Source: Methanobacteriota archaeon (lineage in GTDB: Archaea > Thermoplasmatota > E2 > DHVEG-1). From it: 34,898 nucleotides of DNA. Numbering within the stretch: the stretch's first letter is position 1; each line of letters begins with the position of its first letter. The position numbers and the translations under genes are program-made. Positions 8,263 to 16,824 of the stretch are shown piece by piece. Where the stretch lies: assembly GCA_026394495.1 (NCBI GenBank), contig JAPKYE010000024.1, positions 1-34,898 of the forward strand. The letters are read 5' to 3'. Under the pieces are notes generated by a model. That model saw only the letters and a list, made by a program, of their open reading frames with translations. It was not told the DNA's origin and did no database searches.

Positions 8263-10869
8263 TCAATGTAACATCTGGAGAATGATGTCGCATATTTGCA
8301 GTTGAATTTCTGCGACTTTACTCGTATCATCCCAATTCGAGTTGTGAGTCGGGTGCTGTTGATTTCCTATAGTTTCTTCGATGAATGCAACAAGATAGTT
8401 CACAGTCTCTTGATATTTCTGATACAGATCATTAGATACCTGCCCTTTCAATTCCCCTCCGACATCTACTTCAAGCTTAGCAACAGTCTTCAACGTCCGC
8501 ATAAAGACAACCGGGTCTGCGTAGACTCCTGCAGTGAGACCATCCTTAGCAATTTGAACAACCTTCTCCGCAGTAGGAACCTTATACTGGTCGCCTAACT
8601 TCTTGTAGATTTCGGTGGTTTCTATGAGGCTTTTCCAGAGGATATGATGTGGCAGAGAAATCGTTGCCTGGTTGTTGGTTTCGTTTGATTCAGAAACAAC
8701 ATGTGCAGAGTCAGCAACGACCAGAACCGCAATAATCGCAGGATCAACCACCGCATCCACACTGATGTTTCTTGTTGTACCAGCTGCAAGAGATGGTATG
8801 AGAACACACCCAAGTTGACGATACTTACCATGTGCGTTCTCGTCAGGAATACCGAAGAATGAGACCTGGAATGGAGTCGTGATATTAATGGTTCCATTGT
8901 TTTTGATGGTTGCTGTGAGTTTTATTATTATAGCAGTGTCGTGTTCTGCAGAAAAAATTGTTGAGGCGCTGGAGGTATAATTTGCAGAGATTCCGCCGAT
9001 CAGTATATCGGTATGAGATGCAACGAAATCGCGATAATACATAATCCAAATCTGATAATCAACAAGATCAACCACACCGTTACTATTGTAGTCTGCTTCA
9101 GGATTAAACAAGGGATCACCAATGTTATGACCGAACGTTTGTAGGAATAATGCAAAATCATCGTAGTCAACGTCACCATCATGATCAAGATCACCAGGTA
9201 TTAGCACCCATGGTTCCATCAGCGGGTAGAGATCCTGATTACTTCCACCGGAGATGTTGTAGTGTGTATCTCCAATACCATCGCTACCAGAGATGTTCTG
9301 CCCTGGACCAGAAAACACATCAATGCCCGTGTAATTATCCCAGTAATTCCCACCACTTGGATACCCATTATCCCAAATATTTGTAGAAGTTTCCTCGTAT
9401 GCATTTTGAACATTGTTGATGAAGTTATTATGATAAATACTATTGTTGTCACTATTGCTAATCCAAATACCATACCAGTAATGCCCGCTGATAGTGTTTC
9501 TTGATATGATATTATTATCATTTTGACTATCGATGTATAAACCCATATATTCATTCGAGGAGATGTTATTATCTGAAATGATATTATCATTACCTCGAGT
9601 GAATTTTATTCCTACTTGATTGAAACATATGTCGTTTGATGAAAAGATGTTATTATTACATAACCAAGCTAACCAAATACCATAAAATTCATTTTCAAAA
9701 ATAGAATTTTTCTTAACTATATTATTGCAGGAAAATTCCATAATTTCAATGCTATAATTGTTCGAGTGGATATTATTTTCGATGATGATATTTTCATTAC
9801 TGTACCATCTCACACTAAGTCCTAAATAATTATATGAAATATCATTACCTGATATAGTACAATTATTAGATCCCCATAATTCGATTCCAATAGTAGTGTT
9901 GGATATTTCCGTATTTTGAATAGACACATTTTCGCAATCAATAAGTAATATCTGACCCACATCTTCACTATCAAATAATAAATTTGATTTTCCTTCAAGA
10001 TAAATTAAAGGTTTATTATTTACTGTATTATTAATAACTAAATTTTGGTAAGAATCAAAGATTAGTAAACCATCATTAAAAAATATATTATTTGATACAA
10101 CATTGTTGTTGGAAATGAAGATAATATATACCCCAATATCTACGTTTGAGATAATGTTATTTGTTATCGTATTATTTTGACTATAATCTTCAATGCGAAT
10201 TCCATTAACCTCATGTAAAAAATCGTCTCCCATAATATAATTGTCTGATATAATGTTATTATTACTAGAGATATAAAGATATATCCCTATGCAGCTTTGT
10301 TCATCACATTGAATTGTATTTTGGAAAATAAAATTATTTTGAGATGATACGAGGTAAATATTCCAGCCACTAATTTTTTTAAAAATATTTCTTGAAACAG
10401 TATTTTCAGAAGAATACAGTCTTATACCATATCCATATTGAATAGTGAAATTATTAATTACCACTTGATTAGCATTTATGTTTATCATTTTTCGATAATG
10501 AAGATCAATAATTGTTGTATTTCTATCTTCGCCAATTAGATCAATTGATTTATTTACATCTATTTGTTCAAAATATGTGCCATTAAAAACATACACAGTA
10601 TCCCCAGGATTCGCGGCATTAATTCCATCCTGAATATATCGAAAAGGATATTCGATCGTCCCATTCCATGGTCCTACTGTATTGTTATCATCAACGTAGA
10701 TGATTCTTTTAATAAGGGTACTATTCAATACTCCAGATACATTAACAGATACCACATTTGATAAATTTTTTTTATGATTGATTGCGTCTATACTTGATAC
10801 AATATTTATTCCAATTAATAATATTATCAATCCAGAAATCAAACAAATTTTAAATAAATTATATTTCAT
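8263..10869 (-). CDS. Secreted NosD-like right-handed beta-helix protein with dockerin-like and CARDB domains
   Basis: Signal peptide; IIYVDDNNTVGPWNGTIEYPFRYIQDGINAANPGDTVYVFNGTY start; many NNI/GI repeats; TNIWDNGYPSGGNYWDNYTG cap; PGDLDHDGDVDYDDFALFLQTFG...ADYNSNGVVDLVDYQIWIMYY (dockerin-like Ca-binding loops); CARDB-like LTATIKNNGTINITTPFQVSFF...VVSESNETNN. Confidence 0.85.
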   Translation of the reverse strand: MKYNLFKICLISGLIILLIGINIVSSIDAINHKKNLSNVVSVNVSGVLNSTLIKRIIYVDDNNTVGPWNGTIEYPFRYIQDGINAANPGDTVYVFNGTYFEQIDVNKSIDLIGEDRNTTIIDLHYRKMININANQVVINNFTIQYGYGIRLYSSENTVSRNIFKKISGWNIYLVSSQNNFIFQNTIQCDEQSCIGIYLYISSNNNIISDNYIMGDDFLHEVNGIRIEDYSQNNTITNNIISNVDIGVYIIFISNNNVVSNNIFFNDGLLIFDSYQNLVINNTVNNKPLIYLEGKSNLLFDSEDVGQILLIDCENVSIQNTEISNTTIGIELWGSNNCTISGNDISYNYLGLSVRWYSNENIIIENNIHSNNYSIEIMEFSCNNIVKKNSIFENEFYGIWLAWLCNNNIFSSNDICFNQVGIKFTRGNDNIISDNNISSNEYMGLYIDSQNDNNIISRNTISGHYWYGIWISNSDNNSIYHNNFINNVQNAYEETSTNIWDNGYPSGGNYWDNYTGIDVFSGPGQNISGSDGIGDTHYNISGGSNQDLYPLMEPWVLIPGDLDHDGDVDYDDFALFLQTFGHNIGDPLFNPEADYNSNGVVDLVDYQIWIMYYRDFVASHTDILIGGISANYTSSASTIFSAEHDTAIIIKLTATIKNNGTINITTPFQVSFFGIPDENAHGKYRQLGCVLIPSLAAGTTRNISVDAVVDPAIIAVLVVADSAHVVSESNETNNQATISLPHHILWKSLIETTEIYKKLGDQYKVPTAEKVVQIAKDGLTAGVYADPVVFMRTLKTVAKLEVDVGGELKGQVSNDLYQKYQETVNYLVAFIEETIGNQQHPTHNSNWDDTSKVAEIQLQICDIILQMLH

Positions 10870-11077
10870 TTTATCGACATGACTTTAGAACTATTTACTA
10901 TTTATAAACGTTTTTAAAAAAGATTATAAATAATGTATAATTTGATTTTTTATAATTAAAAAAAATACGTAAAATAAATTTTATGAAAATAATGATAGAT
11001 ATTATTAATCATTATGGTAATCTTTATCTATTAGTTTTTGTATTGTATTTTTTGTATTTATCGGGGGAGAATAAAAT

Positions 11078-11659
11078 ATGGATAGGAAAATACATGTTTT
11101 AGTTATAACGCTAGTGATGATCTTGTCTGCTTTTGTTTTCATACCAAGTATACCAATTGCAAAAGCCACTATTTTGTATGTTGGTGGTACCGGTGGCGGT
11201 AACTATAGCAAGATTCAAGATGCAATTGACAATGCATCGAGTTGAGATACGATTTTTTTGTTTGCAAATACTTATCATGAGCATTTAACAATAAACAAAG
11301 CTTATTTAACAATAACCGGAGAAGATAAATATTTAACAATAATAGATGGAAGCGGAACGGGAAGGATTTTTAATCTTATAGGCCCTTATCAAGCAGGTCA
11401 TATAACGATTGAATGTCTAACGATTCAGGATTGTCAATATGGTGTATATTCATATCTGCAAGTTGACTCTACAACAGTTCAGAATTGTGTTATTCATAAT
11501 TGTGCCGCAGTAGGTTTTTATAATTACAATGGCTGGTATAATTACATCGATTATTGTGAGATTTACGATTGTGGTGGGGTAGGAGTACAAATGGCTCATC
11601 CAGGGGATCAAAATATTTTGAATAAAAATACTTATGTCAACACGGGTCTTTACGAGTAA
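11078..11659 (+). pseudogene. Secreted beta-helix (NosD-type) protein gene with in-frame TGA at 11243..11245
   Basis: ATG 11078 frame: MDRKIHVLVITLVMILSAFVFIPSIPIAKATILYVGGTGGGNYSKIQDAIDNASS*DTIFLFANTYHEHLTINKAYLTITGEDKYLTIID... The frame is shared with ORF 11258..11659. The stop falls at the Gly of the N(P/S)GDT motif seen in the 8263..10869 protein. Confidence 0.75.
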
Positions 11660-11828
11660 TGGGACGATATCAGAATCTTATATTCCTCGTTAAAAAATAA
11701 ATATTTAGAGTATTCCTGCTGGATTATAACTTGAACAACTCTGTTTTCTCCTCATTTTATATAATCCACGATAGACCAAAATTTATTACAAAAAAAACAA
11801 ATAAGACTGATATGCTTACCCTTCTTAT

Positions 11829-12890
11829 ATGGAAATCTCAGCGGAGTTCGATGAGCATTTTTTTCTTGTGAAGAAATCCCAGGATGCTAGTCGTCTCTAT
11901 AGTAAGAGTCATTTGGGTAAAATTCTTCCCGGAAATCAGTTGCGTTTGGATATTCTTGAAGGACTTTTTTTACTCGGTGAAGGAAAACTTGTGGTGTATC
12001 AGAACAAAAAAAAGCTTGATTTTCATAGTCTTCTTGTTATTGCGGCAAAAAAGATTCCTGAGTTTGAGATTAAGTATTTGGTGTTTCGTGATCTTCGGAA
12101 ACGTGGGTATCCTATCCAGTTGGATGACCAAACAGATCATATACATTTTCATATATATAAAATGAAGACGGCTGATCACAACGATGAACAACCCCATTTC
12201 ATCTCTGCTTTTTCTGAGCGAGACATCCTTGATATTGATGAAACGAAATCCTTGATTCGATCTGTAGAAAAAAGTAACAGTACGCTTTGGTTTATTATCG
12301 TTGATGAGGAGGGGGATCTCACGTACTATGATGTTTCCTTGCAGAATCTAACAGGTAACATTCCTACTAGTAATTTCTCTAAAGGAACAGGTATTCTTCT
12401 TGAGAACCGGGTCGTATTGTTTGATGAGCCTCTTATTTCGGATCTTCTCAAGCATGAGTTTTATGGGAAACCCTTTGGTGAAGGACTGCAGCTTTCTTTA
12501 GTTGAAGCATTGTATCTTGTAGAACAAGAGATACTTAGCATTCAGACAAGTGATGGGAAAACACTGTCATATCGTAAGTTACAAGAAATCATAAAACAGC
12601 GTCAACCTGATATCGAACTGCGACTGTTGGTGTTCCGTGATCTGAAACAGCGGGGACTTATTGTGAAAACCGGGTATAAGTTTGGGACTCATTTCCGTGC
12701 GTATACGAAGAACCCTGATGAAACCCATGCAGAATATCTTATCCATGTGGTTCGCAATGGTTTTAAGAGTTCCTGGGCAGAGATAAGTAGAGCTGTTCGA
12801 CTTGCGCATTCTGTGAATAAAAACATTGTGTTCGCACGAGTCGATGGGAACATCGTTGATTACATCTGTTTTGGTCGGTTGCGGCCATAA
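11829..12890 (+). CDS. endA: tRNA-intron (splicing) endonuclease, long duplicated-domain form
   Basis: Two related halves (LRLDILEGLFLLGEGKL...YLVFRDLRKRGY and LSLVEALYLVEQEIL...LLVFRDLKQRGL). The C-terminal half carries the Tyr/His/Lys catalytic set (GYKFGTHFRAY, HAEYLIHVV, SVNKNIVFARVD). Confidence 0.9.
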   Translation: MEISAEFDEHFFLVKKSQDASRLYSKSHLGKILPGNQLRLDILEGLFLLGEGKLVVYQNKKKLDFHSLLVIAAKKIPEFEIKYLVFRDLRKRGYPIQLDDQTDHIHFHIYKMKTADHNDEQPHFISAFSERDILDIDETKSLIRSVEKSNSTLWFIIVDEEGDLTYYDVSLQNLTGNIPTSNFSKGTGILLENRVVLFDEPLISDLLKHEFYGKPFGEGLQLSLVEALYLVEQEILSIQTSDGKTLSYRKLQEIIKQRQPDIELRLLVFRDLKQRGLIVKTGYKFGTHFRAYTKNPDETHAEYLIHVVRNGFKSSWAEISRAVRLAHSVNKNIVFARVDGNIVDYICFGRLRP

Positions 12891-12942
12891 TGTATTTATA
12901 ATCAACTGTCCTTTCAAGAAAAATAGAGGGAGGAAGTAACTT

Positions 12943-13584
12943 ATGCTGCAGATCCGATGGCATGGTCATTCATGCTTTGAGATAACAAATGATGTTACGT
13001 TGATGACTGATCCGCATGATGGAAAATCCATTGGGATACCAGCGCCGAATGTTCAGGCGGATATTATTCTTGTTTCGCATAATCATTATGACCATAACAG
13101 TGGTATAAAAACAGTTGAAAAAGAAGACTCAAAGGTTGTGACAGATGAACGGAAAAAAACGATTGGTTCTATAGAAATTAAGGGGATATCTTCGTTTCAT
13201 GATGATAGTAAGGGATTGAAACGTGGGAAAAACATCATCTATAAGTTCACCATGGATGGTATCACGTTTTGTCATCTGGGGGATCTGGGGCATGAGCTTG
13301 ATTCTGAAACCCTTGAGCAGATAGGTGCTGTTGATATTTTGTTTGTACCTGTTGGTGGGACGTTTACGCTTGATGCATCGCATGCATGGAAAACAATTCA
13401 GGCAATAAAACCAAAAATTGTGATCCCGATGCATTATAAGGTTAGTGGTTTGTCAATTCCTCTCGCAGGGGTTGATCCGTTCCTTGATCAAAGCAAGATT
13501 CGCATCGCTCGTGTGGGAAACGAAATTGATATAGAAAAAGACGATATCCCGCAGGAACAAGAAGTCTGGGTGTTCACCTTATAA
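12943..13584 (+). CDS. MBL-fold metal-dependent hydrolase (UPF0173/UlaG-like)
   Basis: IRWHGHSCFEI...DPHDG...SHNHYDHNSG...HLGDLGHEL...VPVGGTFTLDASHAWK...MHYKV. Shine-Dalgarno ggagg lies upstream. Confidence 0.88.
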   Translation: MLQIRWHGHSCFEITNDVTLMTDPHDGKSIGIPAPNVQADIILVSHNHYDHNSGIKTVEKEDSKVVTDERKKTIGSIEIKGISSFHDDSKGLKRGKNIIYKFTMDGITFCHLGDLGHELDSETLEQIGAVDILFVPVGGTFTLDASHAWKTIQAIKPKIVIPMHYKVSGLSIPLAGVDPFLDQSKIRIARVGNEIDIEKDDIPQEQEVWVFTL

Positions 13585-13615
13585 GTTTACCATTTTGTTT
13601 TGTTAGGTGCTCATA

Positions 13616-14437
13616 ATGAAACATGTTACTCGTGCACAAATCCATGTTTTTCAAGATAAGGTGTTCTTGTTTTATAAGACAAATGGGCGCAAACTCCCCT
13701 GGCGAAAAACCACGGATCCTTACATGATTCTTCTCTCTGAGTTTATGCTGCAGCAGACACAAGTACCGCGAGTAATTCTCTATTACAAGAAATGGATTAA
13801 GAGATGGCCGACCATCCATCATCTTGCAACAGCATCTCGCAAAGAAGTTTTACAAATGTGGATGGGACTTGGTTACAACAAACGTGCGCTTTCGTTGCAT
13901 AAGACAGTTCAGATCATCAGTCAAACCTATCGTGGTGATGTGCTTTTAGCAATGAATCATTTTCGTACACTTCCTGGTGTTGGTTTGTATACCTCAAATG
14001 CGGTACAGATTTTTGCAGCTAATGAAGATATAGTTACTGTTGATACGAACATCAGACGCATTTTTATTCATGAATTCCATCTTCCTCAAGATACTTCTAA
14101 AAAAGAGTTGTGGGCTCTTGCTAAGCAATGTCTTCCAAACGGAAAAAGTAGAACTTGGCATAATGCGCTGATGGATTACGGCTCACTTGTTCTCACTGCT
14201 AAAAAAACCGGGATTGCACCCTGTACACGTCAATCACGATTTGAAGGATCTGATCGGCAGATACGTGCTAATATTCTCCGAATTTTACTGGTTTCGTCTT
14301 TTTCTTATTCTGAACTCTCAGAAAAAATAGATGTTGATAACACACGACTGAGAAAGATTCTTGAGAAACTCATCCGAGAAGAAATCATCATTCTGCAAAA
14401 CAAGCGATACCAGATAAGAGAAGAACGCAGCAACTGA
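13616..14437 (+). CDS. MutY-like A/G-specific adenine glycosylase lacking the 4Fe-4S cysteine motif
   Basis: NGRKLPWRKTTDPYMILLSEFMLQQTQV (catalytic Glu), HhH LPGVGLYTSNAV, VDTNIRRIF (catalytic Asp). The C-x6-C-x2-C-x5-C motif is absent (MDYGSLVLTAKKTGIAPCTRQSRFEGSDRQIRA). The track starts at 13607; ATG 13616 is an alternative in-frame start. Confidence 0.85.
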   Translation: MKHVTRAQIHVFQDKVFLFYKTNGRKLPWRKTTDPYMILLSEFMLQQTQVPRVILYYKKWIKRWPTIHHLATASRKEVLQMWMGLGYNKRALSLHKTVQIISQTYRGDVLLAMNHFRTLPGVGLYTSNAVQIFAANEDIVTVDTNIRRIFIHEFHLPQDTSKKELWALAKQCLPNGKSRTWHNALMDYGSLVLTAKKTGIAPCTRQSRFEGSDRQIRANILRILLVSSFSYSELSEKIDVDNTRLRKILEKLIREEIIILQNKRYQIREERSN

Positions 14438-14570
14438 GGAGAAGCACCTTATTTTTTTACATAAACAAGAAAAAAATGTGTGATAAATGGTGCAAAAAAT
14501 TTATTTGGAAAACGTTTAAATAAGGTAAATGAATCCATATATTAGAAATTTGAGGAGATGCGGATATAAT

Positions 14571-15131
14571 ATGAAAATTTGGAACCCAAACGAACTTGTT
14601 GGAAAAGAAGTTTTTGATGCGAACGGCACCTCAGTAGGCTGGGTAGATAAAACATGGAACAGTTGGAACGAAGAGTACCCTGGATATTTCTTTGGTGTGA
14701 AAACAAATGAGCATGTGAGAAACACCCATTTCAGAGGCGCAAACAAACTGATACCAATCTACAACGAATACATTAGAACCACAGGAAATACAGTGACGCT
14801 GAACAAAACAATTGACGAACTTTGTCATTACTGGAACACGACAGTCCCTTGCGGACCAACACAATGCCCGATTGAAGAACTTGTCGAAATGCCTGTGTAT
14901 GACAAGTTTCATTCGAGAATTGGCACGTTTTGCACGTATGTAGAAACCAATGGTACTATCAACAACTTTGGTTTACTGCCTGACCCATACCTTTGTGAGT
15001 CTTTGCATCTGCCATACAACACGACATTCCCCATAGAAACCAACTATATCACGTTAGTAAAAGATACAGTGACCCTGGACAAGACATTGCACGAGTTGAA
15101 AGACTACTGGCAGTACAAACGTCAACGGTAG
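14571..15131 (+). CDS. Tandemly duplicated PRC-barrel-like domain protein
   Basis: Repeat 1: ELVGKEVFDANGTSVGWVDKTW...VTLNKTIDELCHYWNTT. Repeat 2: ELVEMPVYDKFHSRIGTFCTYVE...VTLDKTLHELKDYWQYKRQR. The track start is 14529; ATG 14571 is the likelier start by N-terminal content. Stop is TAG. Confidence 0.6.
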   Translation: MKIWNPNELVGKEVFDANGTSVGWVDKTWNSWNEEYPGYFFGVKTNEHVRNTHFRGANKLIPIYNEYIRTTGNTVTLNKTIDELCHYWNTTVPCGPTQCPIEELVEMPVYDKFHSRIGTFCTYVETNGTINNFGLLPDPYLCESLHLPYNTTFPIETNYITLVKDTVTLDKTLHELKDYWQYKRQR

Positions 15132-15156
15132 TGATAGAAGGATCAAATAATTTCTG

Positions 15157-15176
15157 AGGGGAATACAATTTCCCTT
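15157..15176 (+). terminator. Hairpin plus T-rich tract after the PRC-like gene
   Basis: aggggaa-tacaat-ttccctt (7 bp with one G-U, 6-nt loop) followed by tctttttcttctcc, between convergent genes. Confidence 0.45.
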
Positions 15177-15239
15177 TCTTTTTCTTCTCCTTTCATTTTG
15201 AGTTGAATCGTAAGATAATGTTTTTTTTGTTTTTCGTTT

Positions 15240-16214
15240 CTAGTTCCTTTTTTGAAATATCTCGGGGTTGACGCAGTTCGGTGGCATTTTTCCTTGTAAT
15301 CCTGCGATCATGTTTTCTGCAGCCATGATCGCCATCTTTGTTCGGGTCTCAATTGTTCCTGATGCGGAATGTGGTTGCAGGACTGCGTTATCAAGTTTTT
15401 TCAGCTGTTCATTTATCTTTGGTTCGTGTTCATATACGTCGAGCCCCGCTCCAAAAATCCATCGTTCTTTCAATGCTTTAACCAATGCTTTTTCGTCGAT
15501 AACAGGGCCACGGGATGTGTTGATGAGAATCGCGTTTTTCTTCATTTTGTGTAGTTCTTTTTCTCCGATGAGGTGATGTGTTTTTGGACGAAGGGGGACA
15601 TGTAGAGAAATATAATCAGATTGCGTAAGAAGCTCTGATAGCTCGACTTTTTTTGCACCCAGTTTTTGTTCGAGGATTGTGTTTTTTTGTTCATCAACAT
15701 ACAATACGTTCATGTTGAATCCCTTGCTCTTCAACGCAAATGCGGTTCCTATTTTCCCTGCGCCTATGATTCCTAATGTTTTGTTAGAAACGTCTTGTCC
15801 GAGCATGAGAGATGGCGCCCATCCATGGAATTTTCCTGCGCGGGTGAATCGATCTCCTTCGACGATCCGTCGAGCAACTGAGAAAAGGAGTGCCCATGCC
15901 ATCTCTGCGGTTGTATCAGTTAACACGCCAGGGGTGTTGCCAACGAGGATTCCCTGTTCTGTTGCTGCCTGTACATCAATGTTGTTGTATCCAACAGCGT
16001 AGATGGATATCATCTTTAATTTAGGCTCTGCAACAATGACGTCTCTATCAATCTGATCAGTAAGGAGACAAAGGAGTCCATCTTTTCCCTTTACTCCTTT
16101 GATGATTTCTTTTTTGGTGAGTATTCGGTCTTCCTGATTGGTTTCCACATCGAATTTTTTTTTCAGGAGTTGAATTCCTGCATCAGGGATTTTTCTGGTG
16201 ACAAAGATATTCAT
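15240..16214 (-). CDS. D-2-hydroxyacid dehydrogenase, glyoxylate reductase-like
   Basis: Rossmann motif LGIIGAGKIGTAFA, TDTTAEMAWALLFSVARRI, LINTSRGPVIDEKALVKAL, GLDVYEHEPKIN, LQPHSASGTIETR. Stop is TAG. Confidence 0.9.
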   Translation of the reverse strand: MNIFVTRKIPDAGIQLLKKKFDVETNQEDRILTKKEIIKGVKGKDGLLCLLTDQIDRDVIVAEPKLKMISIYAVGYNNIDVQAATEQGILVGNTPGVLTDTTAEMAWALLFSVARRIVEGDRFTRAGKFHGWAPSLMLGQDVSNKTLGIIGAGKIGTAFALKSKGFNMNVLYVDEQKNTILEQKLGAKKVELSELLTQSDYISLHVPLRPKTHHLIGEKELHKMKKNAILINTSRGPVIDEKALVKALKERWIFGAGLDVYEHEPKINEQLKKLDNAVLQPHSASGTIETRTKMAIMAAENMIAGLQGKMPPNCVNPEIFQKRN

Positions 16215-16275
16215 GAGAATCCTCTGTAAAAATAGTATTGAAAAGAAGGTGGGTTATAAAGATATTTCTTGTGTG

Positions 16276-16728
16276 TCATAGTTCTTCTTTTACTGTTTCA
16301 AAGCAGGCAAAGGTGAGTGTTCTGCCTACTCCTTGGAGTTGGCGGAGTTTATCGACGACGAGTTTTCCGATTTCTTCTAAGGATTTGCCTCGTACTTTGA
16401 GGAGGAGGTCGTATTCACCAGAGATGATATGGACTTCATAAACACCGGTTAATTTTGCAATACGTTGCGCGAGTTGTCGTTGGGAGATTTCAGGGTTTGG
16501 GGTGAAGGCGATAAAGATGAAGACTTCGGTGGTGAACCCGATTTTTTTGTAGTCGATGATGACGTCGAATGATTTGATGATGCCTTTGTGTATCATTTTT
16601 TGTATCCGATCGTGGACTGTGACTCGAGGGATGTTGATATTTGCTGCGATTGCTTTGGTTGTTTTTCTTGCATCTTTTTTCAACTCCGCAATAATCATTT
16701 CGTCTTTTTTATCAATCATAATAGTCAT
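16276..16728 (-). CDS. Lrp/AsnC-family transcriptional regulator
   Basis: DKKDEMIIAELKKDARKTTKAIAANINIPRVTVHDRIQKMIHKGIIKSFDVIID plus a RAM domain (GVYEVHIISGEYDLLLKVRGKSLEEIGKLVVDKLRQLQGV). Confidence 0.92.
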   Translation of the reverse strand: MTIMIDKKDEMIIAELKKDARKTTKAIAANINIPRVTVHDRIQKMIHKGIIKSFDVIIDYKKIGFTTEVFIFIAFTPNPEISQRQLAQRIAKLTGVYEVHIISGEYDLLLKVRGKSLEEIGKLVVDKLRQLQGVGRTLTFACFETVKEEL

Positions 16729-16732
16729 TATG

Positions 16733-16766
16733 TCGGTAATAGTATTTAAAATTTACTTTTTACCGA
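16733..16766. promoter_or_regulatory. Inverted repeat TCGGTAA-N20-TTACCGA in the divergent Lrp/asparagine synthetase intergenic region
   Basis: TCGGTAA at 16733..16739 and its exact reverse complement TTACCGA at 16760..16766, flanking an AT-rich TATA-like segment. Confidence 0.5.
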
Positions 16767-16824
16767 ATATTTGACAAAAAAATTAACAATATGTTTTTAT
16801 ACTATTTGATTACAATATACTTAT

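Noticed and set aside
9400-10500. CRISPR-like or tandem DNA repeats in the AT-rich region
   Set aside because: The repetition is protein-level (beta-helix NNI rungs) without identical direct repeats and regular spacers.
11243-11245. TGA read as Trp or selenocysteine
   Set aside because: Many intact genes here terminate in TGA (uvrA, uvrC, Lrp/AsnC regulator, ThiI-like, NosD). The position aligns to Gly rather than Cys/Sec or Trp, and no SECIS-like element was recognised.
11660-11828. tRNA or structured RNA between the beta-helix pseudogene and endA
   Set aside because: No cloverleaf, CCA-like end or conserved tRNA motifs could be recognised; the segment looks like AT-rich non-coding or decayed sequence.
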